In this document: one piece after another, positions 26,137-36,411 of the stretch
How positions within the stretch are numbered: the first letter of the stretch is position 1
Layout of the letters: each line of letters opens with the position of its first letter
NCBI GenBank assembly: GCA_021495925.1
Contig: JAKEKT010000127.1
Coordinates: forward strand, 23,060-87,059
Length of the DNA stretch: 64,000 nt
Origin: Diplodia intermedia
Lineage: Eukaryota; Ascomycota; Dothideomycetes; Botryosphaeriales; Botryosphaeriaceae
Direction: 5' to 3'
Notes under the pieces: model-generated
The model's database searches: none
Seen by the model: the letters and a program-made list of their open reading frames with translations, nothing else
What the model was told of the DNA's origin: nothing
Translations under genes and position numbers: made by a program

Positions 26137-26820
26137 GGTTGGTGCCGTTGGGCTGGTGGGATGGGGGGTTTGGTGGATGGGGGGGTGGAGTCGGATGGTG
26201 TTGTTGTTGGTGGTGGTCGGCTTGTTGGTTTCGATGGGTTGGTGGCGGTGTGGGTTGTTGCGGTCTGTTGTTGGAGGAAGAAAAAATTTTGGTTTGTTTT
26301 GGTTGCCCCTGGGGATTTTTTTTTTTGGAGGGTGTGCGGGATGAGGTGTAGTAATGTGGGGGTTGGAGGAGGCTCAGGGGCACGGCCGGATGGAGATATA
26401 GGTAGCTGAATGCGGGTGTGGCGCAGGGAATCACAGGATTCGGTAGCGCGTGGCGGCTGCGCCGGACTGTTGCGACTGTGTACCCGGAGCTAAGGAGCTG
26501 GTGTCTAGTTTCTCCTTTCGACCGATCTGGACATCTGTCTCACTTTAAAGCCATGGCACCGTCGTCGGTGGAAATCATGGGGGGAGTGCGTGGATATAGG
26601 GTGCGTGGGAATCGCCTCATCTCCACTTTTGCTACCATGGTAAGAGGATGAAAAATTCGCACTCCCGAACCCCTTGCGCAAAACGTGGTATCACCATCCA
26701 TAAGGAACTAAGCCTGATGCTAAGGGATACTTACATCGTATAGAAGCTCACGTCTACCCCGGTACATTGCTCAACTCCGCTCAAGGGGGAAGTGTAGCGT
26801 TCTCAACTTCAGTGCTATCC
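26137..26820. other. Intergenic, G/T-rich strand, no gene seen
   Basis: The stretch 26137-26340 on the plus strand is strongly G/T-rich with a run of T at 26319-26328. This would be a C/A-rich (pyrimidine-tract) promoter for the minus-strand hypothetical gene. From 26400 to 26820 the base composition is ordinary and no convincing reading frame or RNA is visible. Confidence 0.5.
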
Positions 26821-28190
26821 TCAATTTCCCTTCGTCAACACCTGCTTCTCTTTCTTGGGTCTATCCACAAACTCGATGGGAATCTTCAATACACTCGCGA
26901 CGACATCCGGCGGTGTCAAAGCTAACCACCGCGTCAGTCAAATGTCTGCAACCCCGGTCACTCTTGTAGATCTCGACCCATTCAAGAGCTTCCGTCTCAG
27001 ACGTATTTTCGATGTAGTGACCTGCACCACCAACCAGTCGCGCATCCATTGCAAATTCATGGCCGACACACTGCTATTGTCCGGGAAGACAGCCGTATCA
27101 CCCGCGCTGAAGTCGAAAGTCGTGGAAGCCGCATTGCCAATAAACACCGAAGCACGCCCTCCGCTTTATGGAAGTACAGCCACTCCTCAGCCTGCGCAAA
27201 GTCAGCCCCCCACGCGAAACCAAGCACACTCGGACACTCACATTCGGATGCCAACGCAGCTCCCACAACCCCTTCGGCTCCAGCGTCACAAACGCCGCCG
27301 AGATGGTCTTCGCGATCGGAAACGTCGTCGAATCCACTTACCTTCCGCAACGAGCCGCCCCCGCCGGGCACCGGCTCCGTCGCATGCTGGGCCGCAAAAT
27401 ACACGTACGCGTTCCCGCCCGCCATCACGTCCACCTTCAGGATGTACGAATCAACATCGCGAGCAAGGCGTCGAAGATACCCCCCGGGTCAACGACGCCC
27501 AATTCTTGGCGGCGTGCGCGCTAGCTAGTCGTCGACCATGAAGGTCGCATCCCGATCCTGGTCGACGTCGCCGTCGTCGAAGACGGTCAGGTACTCGGTC
27601 GAGTCGGCCAGCCCTTGCATCCGTGTGCGCGGCGCACGGCGGGGAAGTATGTACTCACCACACGTCGCCGACGAAGGGGACGGACGCCGTATACCGCCCG
27701 TTTTCGTCCACCGCGGACACGAGGACGCGCCCCGCGTAGACTCAGCGCCATTCGGCCTGGGTGTGACATGTGAGCGTTGACGATGAAGGGAGGTGGTGGG
27801 GGAGGCGGGCGTTAACACCAACTTAAGTAGGTACCACGCGACGCCAATGCAGCTCGCGGATGGATCCCTTGCGCCGGTACTGCTGTCGCGGCTCGACGGC
27901 AGATCGGTGACGGACCTGCTGGCGCGCGTCCCAGCCGCCCGCTGCTCGGCTTGACGGGCGGAGTCGGAGACGCGCGCCACTTCAGGTTTCGGCACCACGC
28001 CGTCGGGTTGTCCGGATCCATCTGCTCGTCGGTGCCGCCGAGCAGCGGCCCGCCTTTGCTGCCGGAGGAGGAGATGGGCTGGCCTTCTTGCGCGAAGCCC
28101 GTGCTGTCTGATGGTTGCCGCGCGCTGACGGCGGGGCCGCTGGCGAGGCTGGCTGGTCAGCGTGGTGCTGGCGAGCAGAAGTTTGAAGTG
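26821..28190 (-). pseudogene. Decayed bicupin oxalate decarboxylase
   Basis: An intact relative would be a secreted Mn-dependent two-cupin enzyme converting oxalate to formate and CO2. Recognisable pieces in order on the minus strand: a hydrophobic leader (KLLLASTTLTS), ISSSGSKGGPLLGG, MDPDNPTAW.RNLKW, GSIRELHW (cupin 1), YAGRVLVSAVDENGRY, QGLADSTEYLTVFDDGD, YVYFAAQHATEPVPGG, ELRWHPN (cupin 2), HYIENTSETEALEWVEIYKSD, and PPDVVASVLKIPIEFVDRP to a final TGA at 26821-26823. Damage: no ATG at the expected start; in-frame stops at 27742-27744 (TGA), 27525-27527 (TAG, from a conserved Trp) and 26938-26940 (TGA); frameshifts around 27630 and 27980. A conserved metal-binding His is Arg in both cupins (HWR, RWH). 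Former introns with good splice sites remain. The gene is dead. Confidence 0.8.
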
Positions 28191-28969
28191 TTGCGTGGTG
28201 GAATGCTCGTTGGTTCTGCCAATATGATTTCGTGGGTGGAACGGTATGCGCAGCTTAGACACAGCTCCTGCAGTGCCGTTCAGCAATCGTGGTGCACGAT
28301 GTTGCCATTCCATGGCTGTTATTGATTTTCAATGCCGATACCAGACAAGGCCAGTTCCAATCTGCACTCTCGCTGATTTATTCCCCAAGCTTGCAAAGAG
28401 CTCCTTGGCACTCGGGGTTCAAGCTTACTTTCTGGGAGGTAAGCAGTGAGGACGTGATGTGCAATTGACGCGGGGTATGTCGTGACATGCTTAGTTTGCT
28501 TGGCTCCCGCCGTCGATCCCCTTGGTGTATCCTCACTGCTTTAGCTGCGTTAGCGAAGGGAAATAGACAAAAGCTAAGACGGAGTGCCTCTGTATGTGGG
28601 GTACATCTCAGTAGATCCTCATCGCCGTCCTGGTGTGGTTTCGAGCGGCTTCCATTGCGCGAGATAATGGAGAGATGAAGGGGATCAATTCCGGCATAGA
28701 TGGGCTCGAGCTCAAAGACAAATTCGTCGTGGGCATAGCCAGGCTGAAGTGCGGATGGAGCCCTGCATTGTGGTGCGGCTACTGTGTAACCAGCCTCTGT
28801 CAGCTTCACAGTGACACAAAGCAGCCTCCAAGTGACTACTGATAGAGTTTAAAGAATGGGTGTTTTGGTTTCTTCGTTAGCTTTCGAGTCCGAAGGCACA
28901 TCAGCAAAAATGAACGACTTGAATTAACGAATTTGCCCAATCATGTCTGACGAAGGTATCTCAGCCACT
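28191..28969. other. Intergenic between pseudogene and P450
   Basis: No gene I can support. A 143-codon open stretch on the minus strand (28378-28809) lacks an ATG start (it begins at GTG) and matches no family I know. Its first third (EAGYTVAAPQC...DEFVFELEP) reads like protein, so it may be a relic exon. Confidence 0.4.
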
Positions 28970-30653
28970 TCACTTCTTGTTGACAGGAGTAAGCCGAACC
29001 ATCAATGGGGGCTTGTCCCATAGCGTCCACGACTTCTGCTTAGCCCAGTCCTTACTCTCGTCGCAAAGCTCGATATCAAATGCCCACAGCGTCCTTGCCA
29101 AGATGAGCCGTATCTCGTGATATGCAAGGCTGTGAGAAGCACCTTCAGCGAGAGCCCTGAATAAAGCGGAAGTGGAGGGTACTTACTTCTTCCCCAGACA
29201 GTTACGCGGCCCAAACGAGAAAGGCTGCAACACCTCCTTGCTATCCGTCTCATACCCCGTGCCATCCATCCAGCGCTCTGGTACGAACGACTCGGGGTCA
29301 CGAAAGTTGAGCGGCGAGCGATACGCCGCAAACTGGCTGACAAACACCGTCGTCTGTCTCACTCGCCCGCATCAGCAAAGCCCTCTCTCTCTCGCACACG
29401 AAAAGAGAACAGAAGGGACACTTACACCACCCGGCACCCACGCCCCACAGATCTCCGCACCCCCATCCGCAACCCTCCGCGGCCCCCCGATCGGCACGGG
29501 CGGATACATGCGGAACGCCTCCTGCACGCACGCATCCATATACCGCAACCGCTGCAGATTCACCAAGCCCATATCCTCCTCGGCCGCAAAGGCCCCGCGT
29601 ATCTCACCCACCAGCGCTTGCATGGCGCGCGGGTTGCGCAGCAGCCAAAACACCAGCCCGCTCAGCAGCGTCGCCGTGGTCTCCGTCCCGGCCAGCATGA
29701 ACAGCGCGGCGTTGGAATGCATCTGCGCAGCGTCCATGCAGCCGCCATCTCTCAGCACGAGCTCCCATATATCCGCTTTTCCGCTTGGGGACGCCAGCCG
29801 CGCCTCCACCCTGTCGACGGCGTGCTGGAAGTGCTCCCTGCGCATCGCCAGCAGCCGCGGCGGCATCGCCATGTTCCAGATGCGTCGTAGTAGTGGGTAC
29901 TCGAGCGTGACGCGCGCCATGTCGGACGCCTTGAAGCCGCCGAAGATGGCCGTGACCCACGGCGCGTACGCCGACGTCTCGAGCTGGTGCAGGGGCTCGC
30001 CGAACGTCAGGTCCGCCATGATGTCGAAGGTGGTGAAGTTGAAGAGCTTGACGAGGTCGAAGCGCTTTTTCGTCGTCGTCGTCGCCGTCGCGACGATGTC
30101 GCCCCGGGTTTTGCGCACCAGCAGGTCGGCGTACGACGCGATCAGCGCCTCCTGCTCGACCAGCGCCTTGTGCGAGAAGGCGTGCGAGAAGATCTTGCGC
30201 ATCCGCCCGTGCGCGTCGTTGGACGGCTCCGTCACGAGCGAGTGCACGCCGTTGATGGGCGGGCTGTAGAACTTGGGGTCCTTGGTCGTCGTCGTGCGGT
30301 GCCCGTAGATGTCTTTCCACGCCTGCGCCGTGATGTAGCTCAGCCGCGCGGGCGAGAGGCGGACCACCGGGCCGTACTGCGTGTGCAGTCGTTGGATCCA
30401 GGTCGCTTGGTCGCCGCGGAGCGTGTTGTACCAGAATGGTAGCGCGGTTGCTGCGTTTAGTTTCGGCCCCGGGTATTTGGCGAGCGGGCTGAGGAACACG
30501 CCGTAGAAGGTGCGGCCGAGGAAGTGTAGGATGTACTGGTGAGGTGAGGTTAGCGCGGCTTGGTTTCCTTTGACGGTTGCTGCTGACCAAGGTTACGACG
30601 CCGCGGAGCAGTAGGCTCACGGCGCTCTGTTCGGGAAACCAGGCCTGCTCCAT
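28970..30653 (-). CDS. Cytochrome P450 monooxygenase
   Basis: 500 aa in four exons: 30588-30653, 29426-30535, 29187-29353 and 28970-29129. Introns are 52, 72 and 57 nt with canonical ends. The first short exon gives a membrane anchor (SAVSLLLRGVVTL/YILHFLGRTFYGVFL) followed by the proline hinge KYPGP, so it is an ER-bound class II enzyme. I-helix oxygen-binding motif AGTETT; K-helix ExxR in QEAFRMYPPVP; PERW; heme motif FSFGPRNCLG with ligand Cys444. The pattern resembles CYP65-like fungal P450s often annotated as isotrichodermin C-15 hydroxylase, but the substrate is unknown. It is transcribed in the same direction as the acyltransferase at 31102 with 448 bp between. P450s are not part of known fusarinine or coprogen pathways, so membership in the cluster is open. 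Confidence 0.9.
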
Positions 30654-31101
30654 GTTGGAGGTGGCAATTTTTACAATTTGTTCGGAAGCAACATGGGACA
30701 ACGTGATTATAACCTCCAGGCCTTTGGGTGTCGATAAATATCAGGTTATGGTTCGGCTTATGTACATCCGTTCCGAGCACCAGGTGTATGGGTTGCCCCG
30801 CACAACGCTAGCCTCGGCACCCGATGGCCAGTCAAGTTTCGAGCGATGTAAGCAGCCAAGGTGGAAGAATCATCGAAGAGCCAATGGGATAATTTCATTG
30901 CTCGCTTCGTCGGCCTGCCGAGCCTTGCATATGTCGAATGGTGAAAGACTATTCTCGCCACCAACAACCTCCCTTATCATTGCGCTGTTATCAATCTTCA
31001 TTTGGCAGTACGAAGGATCCAGCATGCAAAATCCGACCTTCCATCTCGACAAAAAGAAAGAAAGAAAGAAAAAAAAAAAAAGAAAGACATCCGGATATCA
31101 T
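30654..31101. other. Intergenic, P450 promoter side, with a purine tract
   Basis: The region holds the presumed P450 promoter and the 3' side of the acyltransferase gene. A purine tract of AAAG repeats and poly-A occurs at about 31051-31087. No ATCWGATWA site is seen here. Confidence 0.5.
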
Positions 31102-32442
31102 CTACAACTTCGCCAACACGCCCTCCAACCCCCCCTCCCTCTCCCTCTCCCCCTCCCACCCAACAAACGGACACAACCCAAAAAACACATCCCTCCCCAC
31201 AACCGCCGCCGCCGCCGCCTCGTCCGCGCCTCCCCCAACCGAACGCGAACCACCCAACCACCCCCTCCCCCCCATCACCGTGAACGGAAACCACCCCTCA
31301 CACCCACCCCCCTGCAGCGGCCCATCGACGTACCGCGGCGCCCCGTACACCGCCCCCGTCCTCGGCTCGTCCAGAAACGCATAGTGCACGGCGGCGCCCC
31401 ACAACAACAACGACAGTTTCGCCCCCTCCCCCGCCCCCGCCCCCGCTCCCGCCGCTCCCGCCGCCGTCTCCGCCGCAAACAACACATTCTCAATCCCCCG
31501 ATCGTGCAGGCCCGCGGGATAGTGCACGCCCTGCTCGTCGGCGACGCGGTCAATGAGCCAGCAGAGCTCGAAGTACGCGAGGGGGGTCGCGCCGAGGAAC
31601 GCGAGGACGGGGAGGGTGGACGCGTCGCGCGTGGCGGCGAGCAGGTGCGACTCGTGGGCGTCGCGCGTGCCGTGCGGTATCCAGGAGTCGATGGCGGTGA
31701 TGTGGGAGGCGTTGGTGGGGTCGGGGACGCGCAGGGTGAGGTGCGGGGCGTTGGGGAGGGAGGGGATGGGGCGGGTGTAGATGGGGGTGCCGGGGGCGGG
31801 TTTGGGGGGGCGGAGGGGGGTGGTGAGGGTGGTGGTGGAGGGGGTGGGTTGGTCGTCCGGGTGGATGGAGGGGTACTGCTGCTGGAGTGGCGGCGGCGGG
31901 TACTCCCACGCGCTGGTTTGTTGGCGCGCGGACTGGTTGGCGGCGAGCCAGACGGGGCGGGGGCCGAAGGGGCTGCCGGCGCCTTGCCAGAAGGAACCGC
32001 GGAAGAGGTAGTGGTCTGCTGTGGTGCTGGTGGATGGGCTCTTTGCGAGGAGACCGACGCGGCAGAGCTCGTTGGCTACGTCGTCTGACTTGTCGCCTTG
32101 CAGGGTGATGAGGAAGGCGTCCGTGCTGGGGTAGAGGGTGATGAGGCCGTAGGCTGCGAGCCATGCCTGGCCGATGGATGGACGGCTCTTTCCCCAGAAA
32201 ATGCGGGAGACTGGAATGCTCTCTTGACCCGAGGCATCTGGTGCGGGGTTTGGCTCTGTCCAGAAGAGGTCTTCTTTGTGGAGCTGCTGGTGGCCAGGCT
32301 TGGTTGTGGAATTGGTCGGCTGGACTTGGAATTGTCTCAAGCCTTCATCATATGCGCCGACCTTGATGGTGTAGGTGGTGTGCCACGGGTGCGGTAATGT
32401 CAGCTGCATTGGCAGCGTCTCTCTCGAAGGCGATTGAGACAT
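31102..32442 (-). CDS. SidF-like N5-hydroxyornithine acyltransferase paralogue, divergent
   Basis: 446 aa, single exon. Family: AlcB/IucB-type GNAT acyltransferases that acylate N5-hydroxyornithine in siderophore assembly. Visible family features: LTLPHPWHTTY near the N-terminus, a tryptophan-rich IFWGKSRPSIGQAWLAAYGLITL, FRGSFWQGAGSPFGPRPVW (matching LRSAFWQGAGTPFAGRAAW in the second acyltransferase at 44759), YTRPIP, LAFLGATPLAYFELCW, and HYAFLDEPRTGAVYG. Oddities: an Ala/Gly-rich insert (AAGAAGAGAGAGEGA) replaces the usual core after the HDRG motif, and the conserved GEP and DFPHKRAAL segments seen in the other paralogue are missing. The C-terminus ends in AKL, a valid peroxisomal PTS1. 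It could be an acyltransferase with another acyl donor (for example acetyl-CoA, as in SidL/SidG-type steps) or a decaying duplicate. It lies next to the siderophore MFS gene. Confidence 0.8.
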   Translation of the reverse strand: MSQSPSRETLPMQLTLPHPWHTTYTIKVGAYDEGLRQFQVQPTNSTTKPGHQQLHKEDLFWTEPNPAPDASGQESIPVSRIFWGKSRPSIGQAWLAAYGLITLYPSTDAFLITLQGDKSDDVANELCRVGLLAKSPSTSTTADHYLFRGSFWQGAGSPFGPRPVWLAANQSARQQTSAWEYPPPPLQQQYPSIHPDDQPTPSTTTLTTPLRPPKPAPGTPIYTRPIPSLPNAPHLTLRVPDPTNASHITAIDSWIPHGTRDAHESHLLAATRDASTLPVLAFLGATPLAYFELCWLIDRVADEQGVHYPAGLHDRGIENVLFAAETAAGAAGAGAGAGEGAKLSLLLWGAAVHYAFLDEPRTGAVYGAPRYVDGPLQGGGCEGWFPFTVMGGRGWLGGSRSVGGGADEAAAAAVVGRDVFFGLCPFVGWEGEREREGGLEGVLAKL

Positions 32443-33602
32443 TGTAATTGAAGATTAGGGAGATAGCAACGACAGAGGAGTGGAGAAAGAGCAGCTACTT
32501 TTGATCGATATACACAGCGATTGCGTGCTGAAGCTTAGCTCCCGGATTAAGCTCCGAGCTAAGGCTTACGCGTTGTAGCTCTGCATGACGTACCAGCAGC
32601 GGCGGCATTGACGGCGGTCATCTGGACCCAGCCCTGCTGCAAGCCCTGCGCCGGGACGATGATCTGATCTGAAAACTTCCCGTGGTCCGGTGAAGATGGT
32701 AAATTGGCGCAGCGGAGAGCACCGCAAATTCGTGCCGGAGCTGAGGTCCGAGTGGACCGTGAAGAAAAACGCCATGGTCTGGGGATTTGGCCGCCCGGGC
32801 ACTGAACTTTCGCTGCCCCTTGTCTGCGTTCCCTGCCCCACCCGCACAGTCACCACTACTTTTTCTTTCGTTCCTGTGCAATTTGGCAATGTGAGCTCAG
32901 CTCGCCTCGGTCCCACCGCCCCACGATTCATGGCACGCGGATCAGCGCTGCGCATGGCCTGACGACCACCGTGCGCGTACAGGGCGACGCCATGTTGTGC
33001 GTCAGCTGTCGTCGGCTCTGACCGGCACATCTCGGGACCTAAAACAACACTACGCATGCCGGCTTCTATTTGAGTTTTATCAGCGGATCTATCCACTACC
33101 CTCATTTTGCCACACTTTGCCACTCCGCCCGAAGGACGTTCGTAGTCCCCAAGCCCGCATTCATGCGCCGCCACCGGGATAACACCAATGCAACCACGGA
33201 CGGGGCGGAAGTATCAAGCCACTGGCACTGTGCGAGATTCCCCGACCTCTTCGAATGCGGGCGGAATCATGTATGCGAAGCAAAAATAGTACACGGAACA
33301 CTATAGCTTGTTATAGATGCAATCATGTGATGATATCAGTATACGCTGATTAGATCCCAATTGCGAGACCTTGATCGTGCATTCCATCCTGTATAGAACC
33401 ATGCACATGACTAGTAACAACAGCACACGCATTCGATGCAGACCATTTCCATTCCATTTTTTGTACAGCCGTCCGCAAAAACGTGATCTCAGCGACCATG
33501 TACTATCCGAACAGCGCAACCCATAAACATCGTCTGAACATTACACCATCTCCCCAAAAAATGCCTCTGTGTTTTCCCAATGCAACCCATCCCTCTCGCC
33601 GT
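32443..33602. other. Intergenic between acyltransferase paralogue and MFS gene
   Basis: 1160 bp. It holds the promoter of the minus-strand acyltransferase and the 3' side of the MFS gene. A partial GATA-like site, ATCTGATCT, lies at 32662-32670, 220 bp upstream of the acyltransferase start. No coding region could be supported. Confidence 0.5.
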
Positions 33603-35562
33603 CTAGAACAGCATACCCTTGACCTGCTCGAGGTCCGAGACCTTGATGTTCTTGAGCATGAAGACCCAGATCAGGGCCAGCGCCATGATGGCGGTGCCGG
33701 CGATCAGCATGCGCTGCTGGGCAAGGGCGTACGCCTTGATGATGGCGTCCCTGGTGGCGGAGCCCATGGGGTAGCTGAGCTGGACGGTCAGGTCGTCGTA
33801 GATGGTCTCCCACTGGTCGACGGTGTCGGCGGGGAGGAACTCCTGCAGGGCCTTGGGCAGCGTGTTGGTCCAGATGCCGCCCGAGATGGAGTTGCCGACG
33901 GCGCCGCCCATGTAGCCGAACAGGCCGAGGATGGCGAGCACGGCGGCGACGTCGTTGTGGTCCGCCACGGCCATGATGGCCACCTGCTGCCCGATGATCA
34001 TGGTGCCGCCGGCCAGCGAGATGAAGATCTCGACCATGATGATGTAGCCGATGCCCGTCTCGGGCCGCCGGAAGTAGATGAGCAGCCCGACGAAGAGGAT
34101 GTACATGGGCACCGCGATCTGCAGCAGCCACTTGTACCGCCCCGTGTACCGGATCAGGAAGCCGACGCCCAGCAGCCACACGCCCGACACGACGTCGAAG
34201 ATGCCGCTGATGTAGCCCGCCGTCGCGAGCGACTGGTTGTAGACGACCTGCAGGTACGACGTGAAGTACGAGTTCCAGCAGTAGTACGCGATCTGGTACG
34301 TCGCGTCGAGCAGGCACGCGCCCATGATGTTGCGCGACAGCAGCAGCGAGTACGGGATGAACGGCTTGGGCGCCACCCACCGCTCGAACACGGCGAACCC
34401 GATCAGGCACGCCACGCCGATGACGAGCATGACGATGATGTGCGCGGTGCGCCATTCCTGCTCGGCGGACTCGGCCAGCGAGAAGGGGAGCAGGAAGAGC
34501 ACGAGACCGGCGGCGATGAGGATCACACCCGCCACTGCAGATTGGAATCAGCAAGCCGCGCGGCTTTGCGGCGGTTTTGGTTGCACTTACAGTCGAACTC
34601 GACAATGTAGAACCAGATGCTCTGGAACCACGTCCTGCCGCTGGGCGTCCTGACGATGAGGCCGTTCTTCTTGGCCTTGCGCGTGTTGCTCCACAGCACG
34701 AACCAGAGCGGGAAGGCGACGCAGGGCAGGACAATGGCCCAGCATCCGTAGGCCCAGCGCCAGTTGTCGTCGTAGAAGTTCTCCGCCGCCTTGGGACCGG
34801 CGAAGGCGGTGATGATGTACGGCGACGAGGTGAAGGCAAAGGCCAGCCCTCGATCCCTCATGGACGACGTGTCGGCGGTGATGACGTCCACGGCGAAAAT
34901 CATGCCGGTGAAGCCGACCGAGTAGAAGACCTAAAGCGGGGGCTGTCTTAGCGCTCGACTTTCTTCATTCGGCAACACGGTGATCATATACCTGTGCGGC
35001 ACAGTACGTCTCGATGTCGTGGCAGGTGGCGCTCAGAATCATCCCGAGCACCGCGATCACCGTCATGAACGAGAAGCCGACGGGGCGGCCCCAGACGTCC
35101 AGCAGCTTCGCAATGGGGAGATAGGCGGCACCGCTCATGACATTGGACACAATCGAGATGACGGGAATCAGCGAGTGCGACTCGAAACCACTCGTGATGT
35201 AGGCCGACAGGTTGGACGTGATGGACGCCTGGAAGGCATTGGTGAAGTAGAGCGCCCACATGCTGTTGTATCCCGTCAGAATGCAGTCCGGCCTCCCCTT
35301 CTTCGACGACTTACCAAGCATAGGCAACGAGCACATGAGCCTTGGACCACGAGAGCGTGATGGCTTCAATCTCCTTCACACCGCCCTGAGCAGTTTCCTC
35401 GGGCTTCTCGCTCGGCGGAAGGTCAGCGGTCCTCTGCCGGGCCAGCTCGATGTCGTCGGCGGCGGCATTCTTGGTGTTGGGGGCGGCCTCGCTACTGTTG
35501 ACAGAGGGGTCCTGCTCGGTGACGGTCTCAGCGGCGTCGCGCTTGAAGATGTTGGCACGCAT
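33603..35562 (-). CDS. Siderophore-iron MFS transporter (MirB/Sit1-like, SIT family)
   Basis: 596 aa from four exons: 35315-35562, 34992-35262, 34591-34930 and 33603-34534. Introns are 52, 61 and 56 nt, all in phase. The start MRANIFKRDAAETVTEQD begins a long polar cytosolic N-terminus typical of SIT carriers. Next come W-SKAHVLVAYACMWALYFTNAFQ (TM1) and AYITSGFESHSLIPVISIVSNVMSGAAYLPIAKLLDVWGR, a strong SIT-family signature. After the central loop are LLLSRNIMGACLLDATYQIAYYCWNSYFTSYLQVV and GNSISGGIWTNTLPKAL. About 14 membrane segments are expected at the plasma membrane, importing ferri-siderophore by proton symport. The gene is divergent from the hydratase across an 849-bp region carrying an ATCAGATTA site, which suggests joint iron control. 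The exact siderophore is not readable. Confidence 0.92.
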
Positions 35563-36411
35563 GGTCGCGGCGGCAGTCAATCGACTTGACGAGGAGAGAT
35601 GGTTGAGTCGTGGTGGCCACCAACACCGCAGCAAAGTCGGTCGTCCAGCGTGTAATTGTACTGTCGGACGACGGATATCTCCAGGGCACCAGTGTGACCG
35701 GCATAGGCGAGTCGAGCCCGCCCTGGGTCGCGGTCCGCGTGGGTTGGCAGCGCTGAGGTGGCGTCCGCGCCGCCCGACGCGAAGGCCCCGCTCATTTTTC
35801 GTCTTCTTTTTTTCTCTCTGTCCTGCACCGCCAATAATGCATGCGGACTTGACACTGTGGCGGTCGATTGCGCCGGCGGGCGTCGGGATGCCATTCCCAG
35901 ACGAGCAAAAGGTGCATCGATCACAGGATCAGATTAGATCGCTTCCCTCGGCGCTTCCCACGCGGCCTGCAGCGTCTGATGTGCCGTACGGCCGGGCGCT
36001 TCCCTGCTGGCGCCCGATGTCGGTCACGCGTCTTGTCGGTCTCCCGATTGCTGGGATGCCGTTTCGTGGCCCCTGGTGGCCCCCTGCTTAGCCGCATCTG
36101 CGCAGACCCCGCCCAGAAGCCCCAAGAGAGCTTGGTGCACGGCTTAAGCCAACTGCCTGTTTCCTACTGGCTGTGCGCCTGTCGCTATACGCGTCTGCCG
36201 ACCACGACGTTTAATTCTGGACCGACACCTTTCCACTTACCTCTCCTTCTCCTTGGCTCTCTACAGACTGCAACTATCAAGCCCTACGTGGTCCCCAATA
36301 TTCTCTTCAATACACCTAATCCATCCATATCCATACCCCAACCTTGCCATCATTCCGGCCATAAACACCTACTACCTACCTATCTTCACGACTTGAAACA
36401 ACCAACCCAAA
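35563..36411. promoter_or_regulatory. Divergent promoter, siderophore MFS / hydratase
   Basis: 849 bp between two divergent ATGs. It contains ATCAGATTA at 35928-35936, roughly mid-way, and a pyrimidine-rich stretch with CAATACAC and CCATATCC runs just before the hydratase ATG at 36412, typical of fungal core promoters. No gene is supported inside. Confidence 0.6.
35928..35936 (+). promoter_or_regulatory. Candidate SREA/Fep1-type GATA site
   Basis: ATCAGATTA, matching the pattern ATCWGATWA found seven times in this cluster. The established fungal iron repressor site is ATCWGATAA, so this differs at one base. Confidence 0.5.

Noticed and set aside
28378..28809. 143-codon minus-strand frame
   Set aside because: No ATG start, no family resemblance and a weak second half; kept only as a note in the intergenic entry.
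29604..30701. Arg/His-rich open frame overlapping the P450
   Set aside because: Shadow in another frame of the P450, which has all family motifs.
33541..34839. 432-codon minus-strand frame across the MFS gene
   Set aside because: Reads through an intron in a wrong frame; the spliced MFS model explains the DNA fully.
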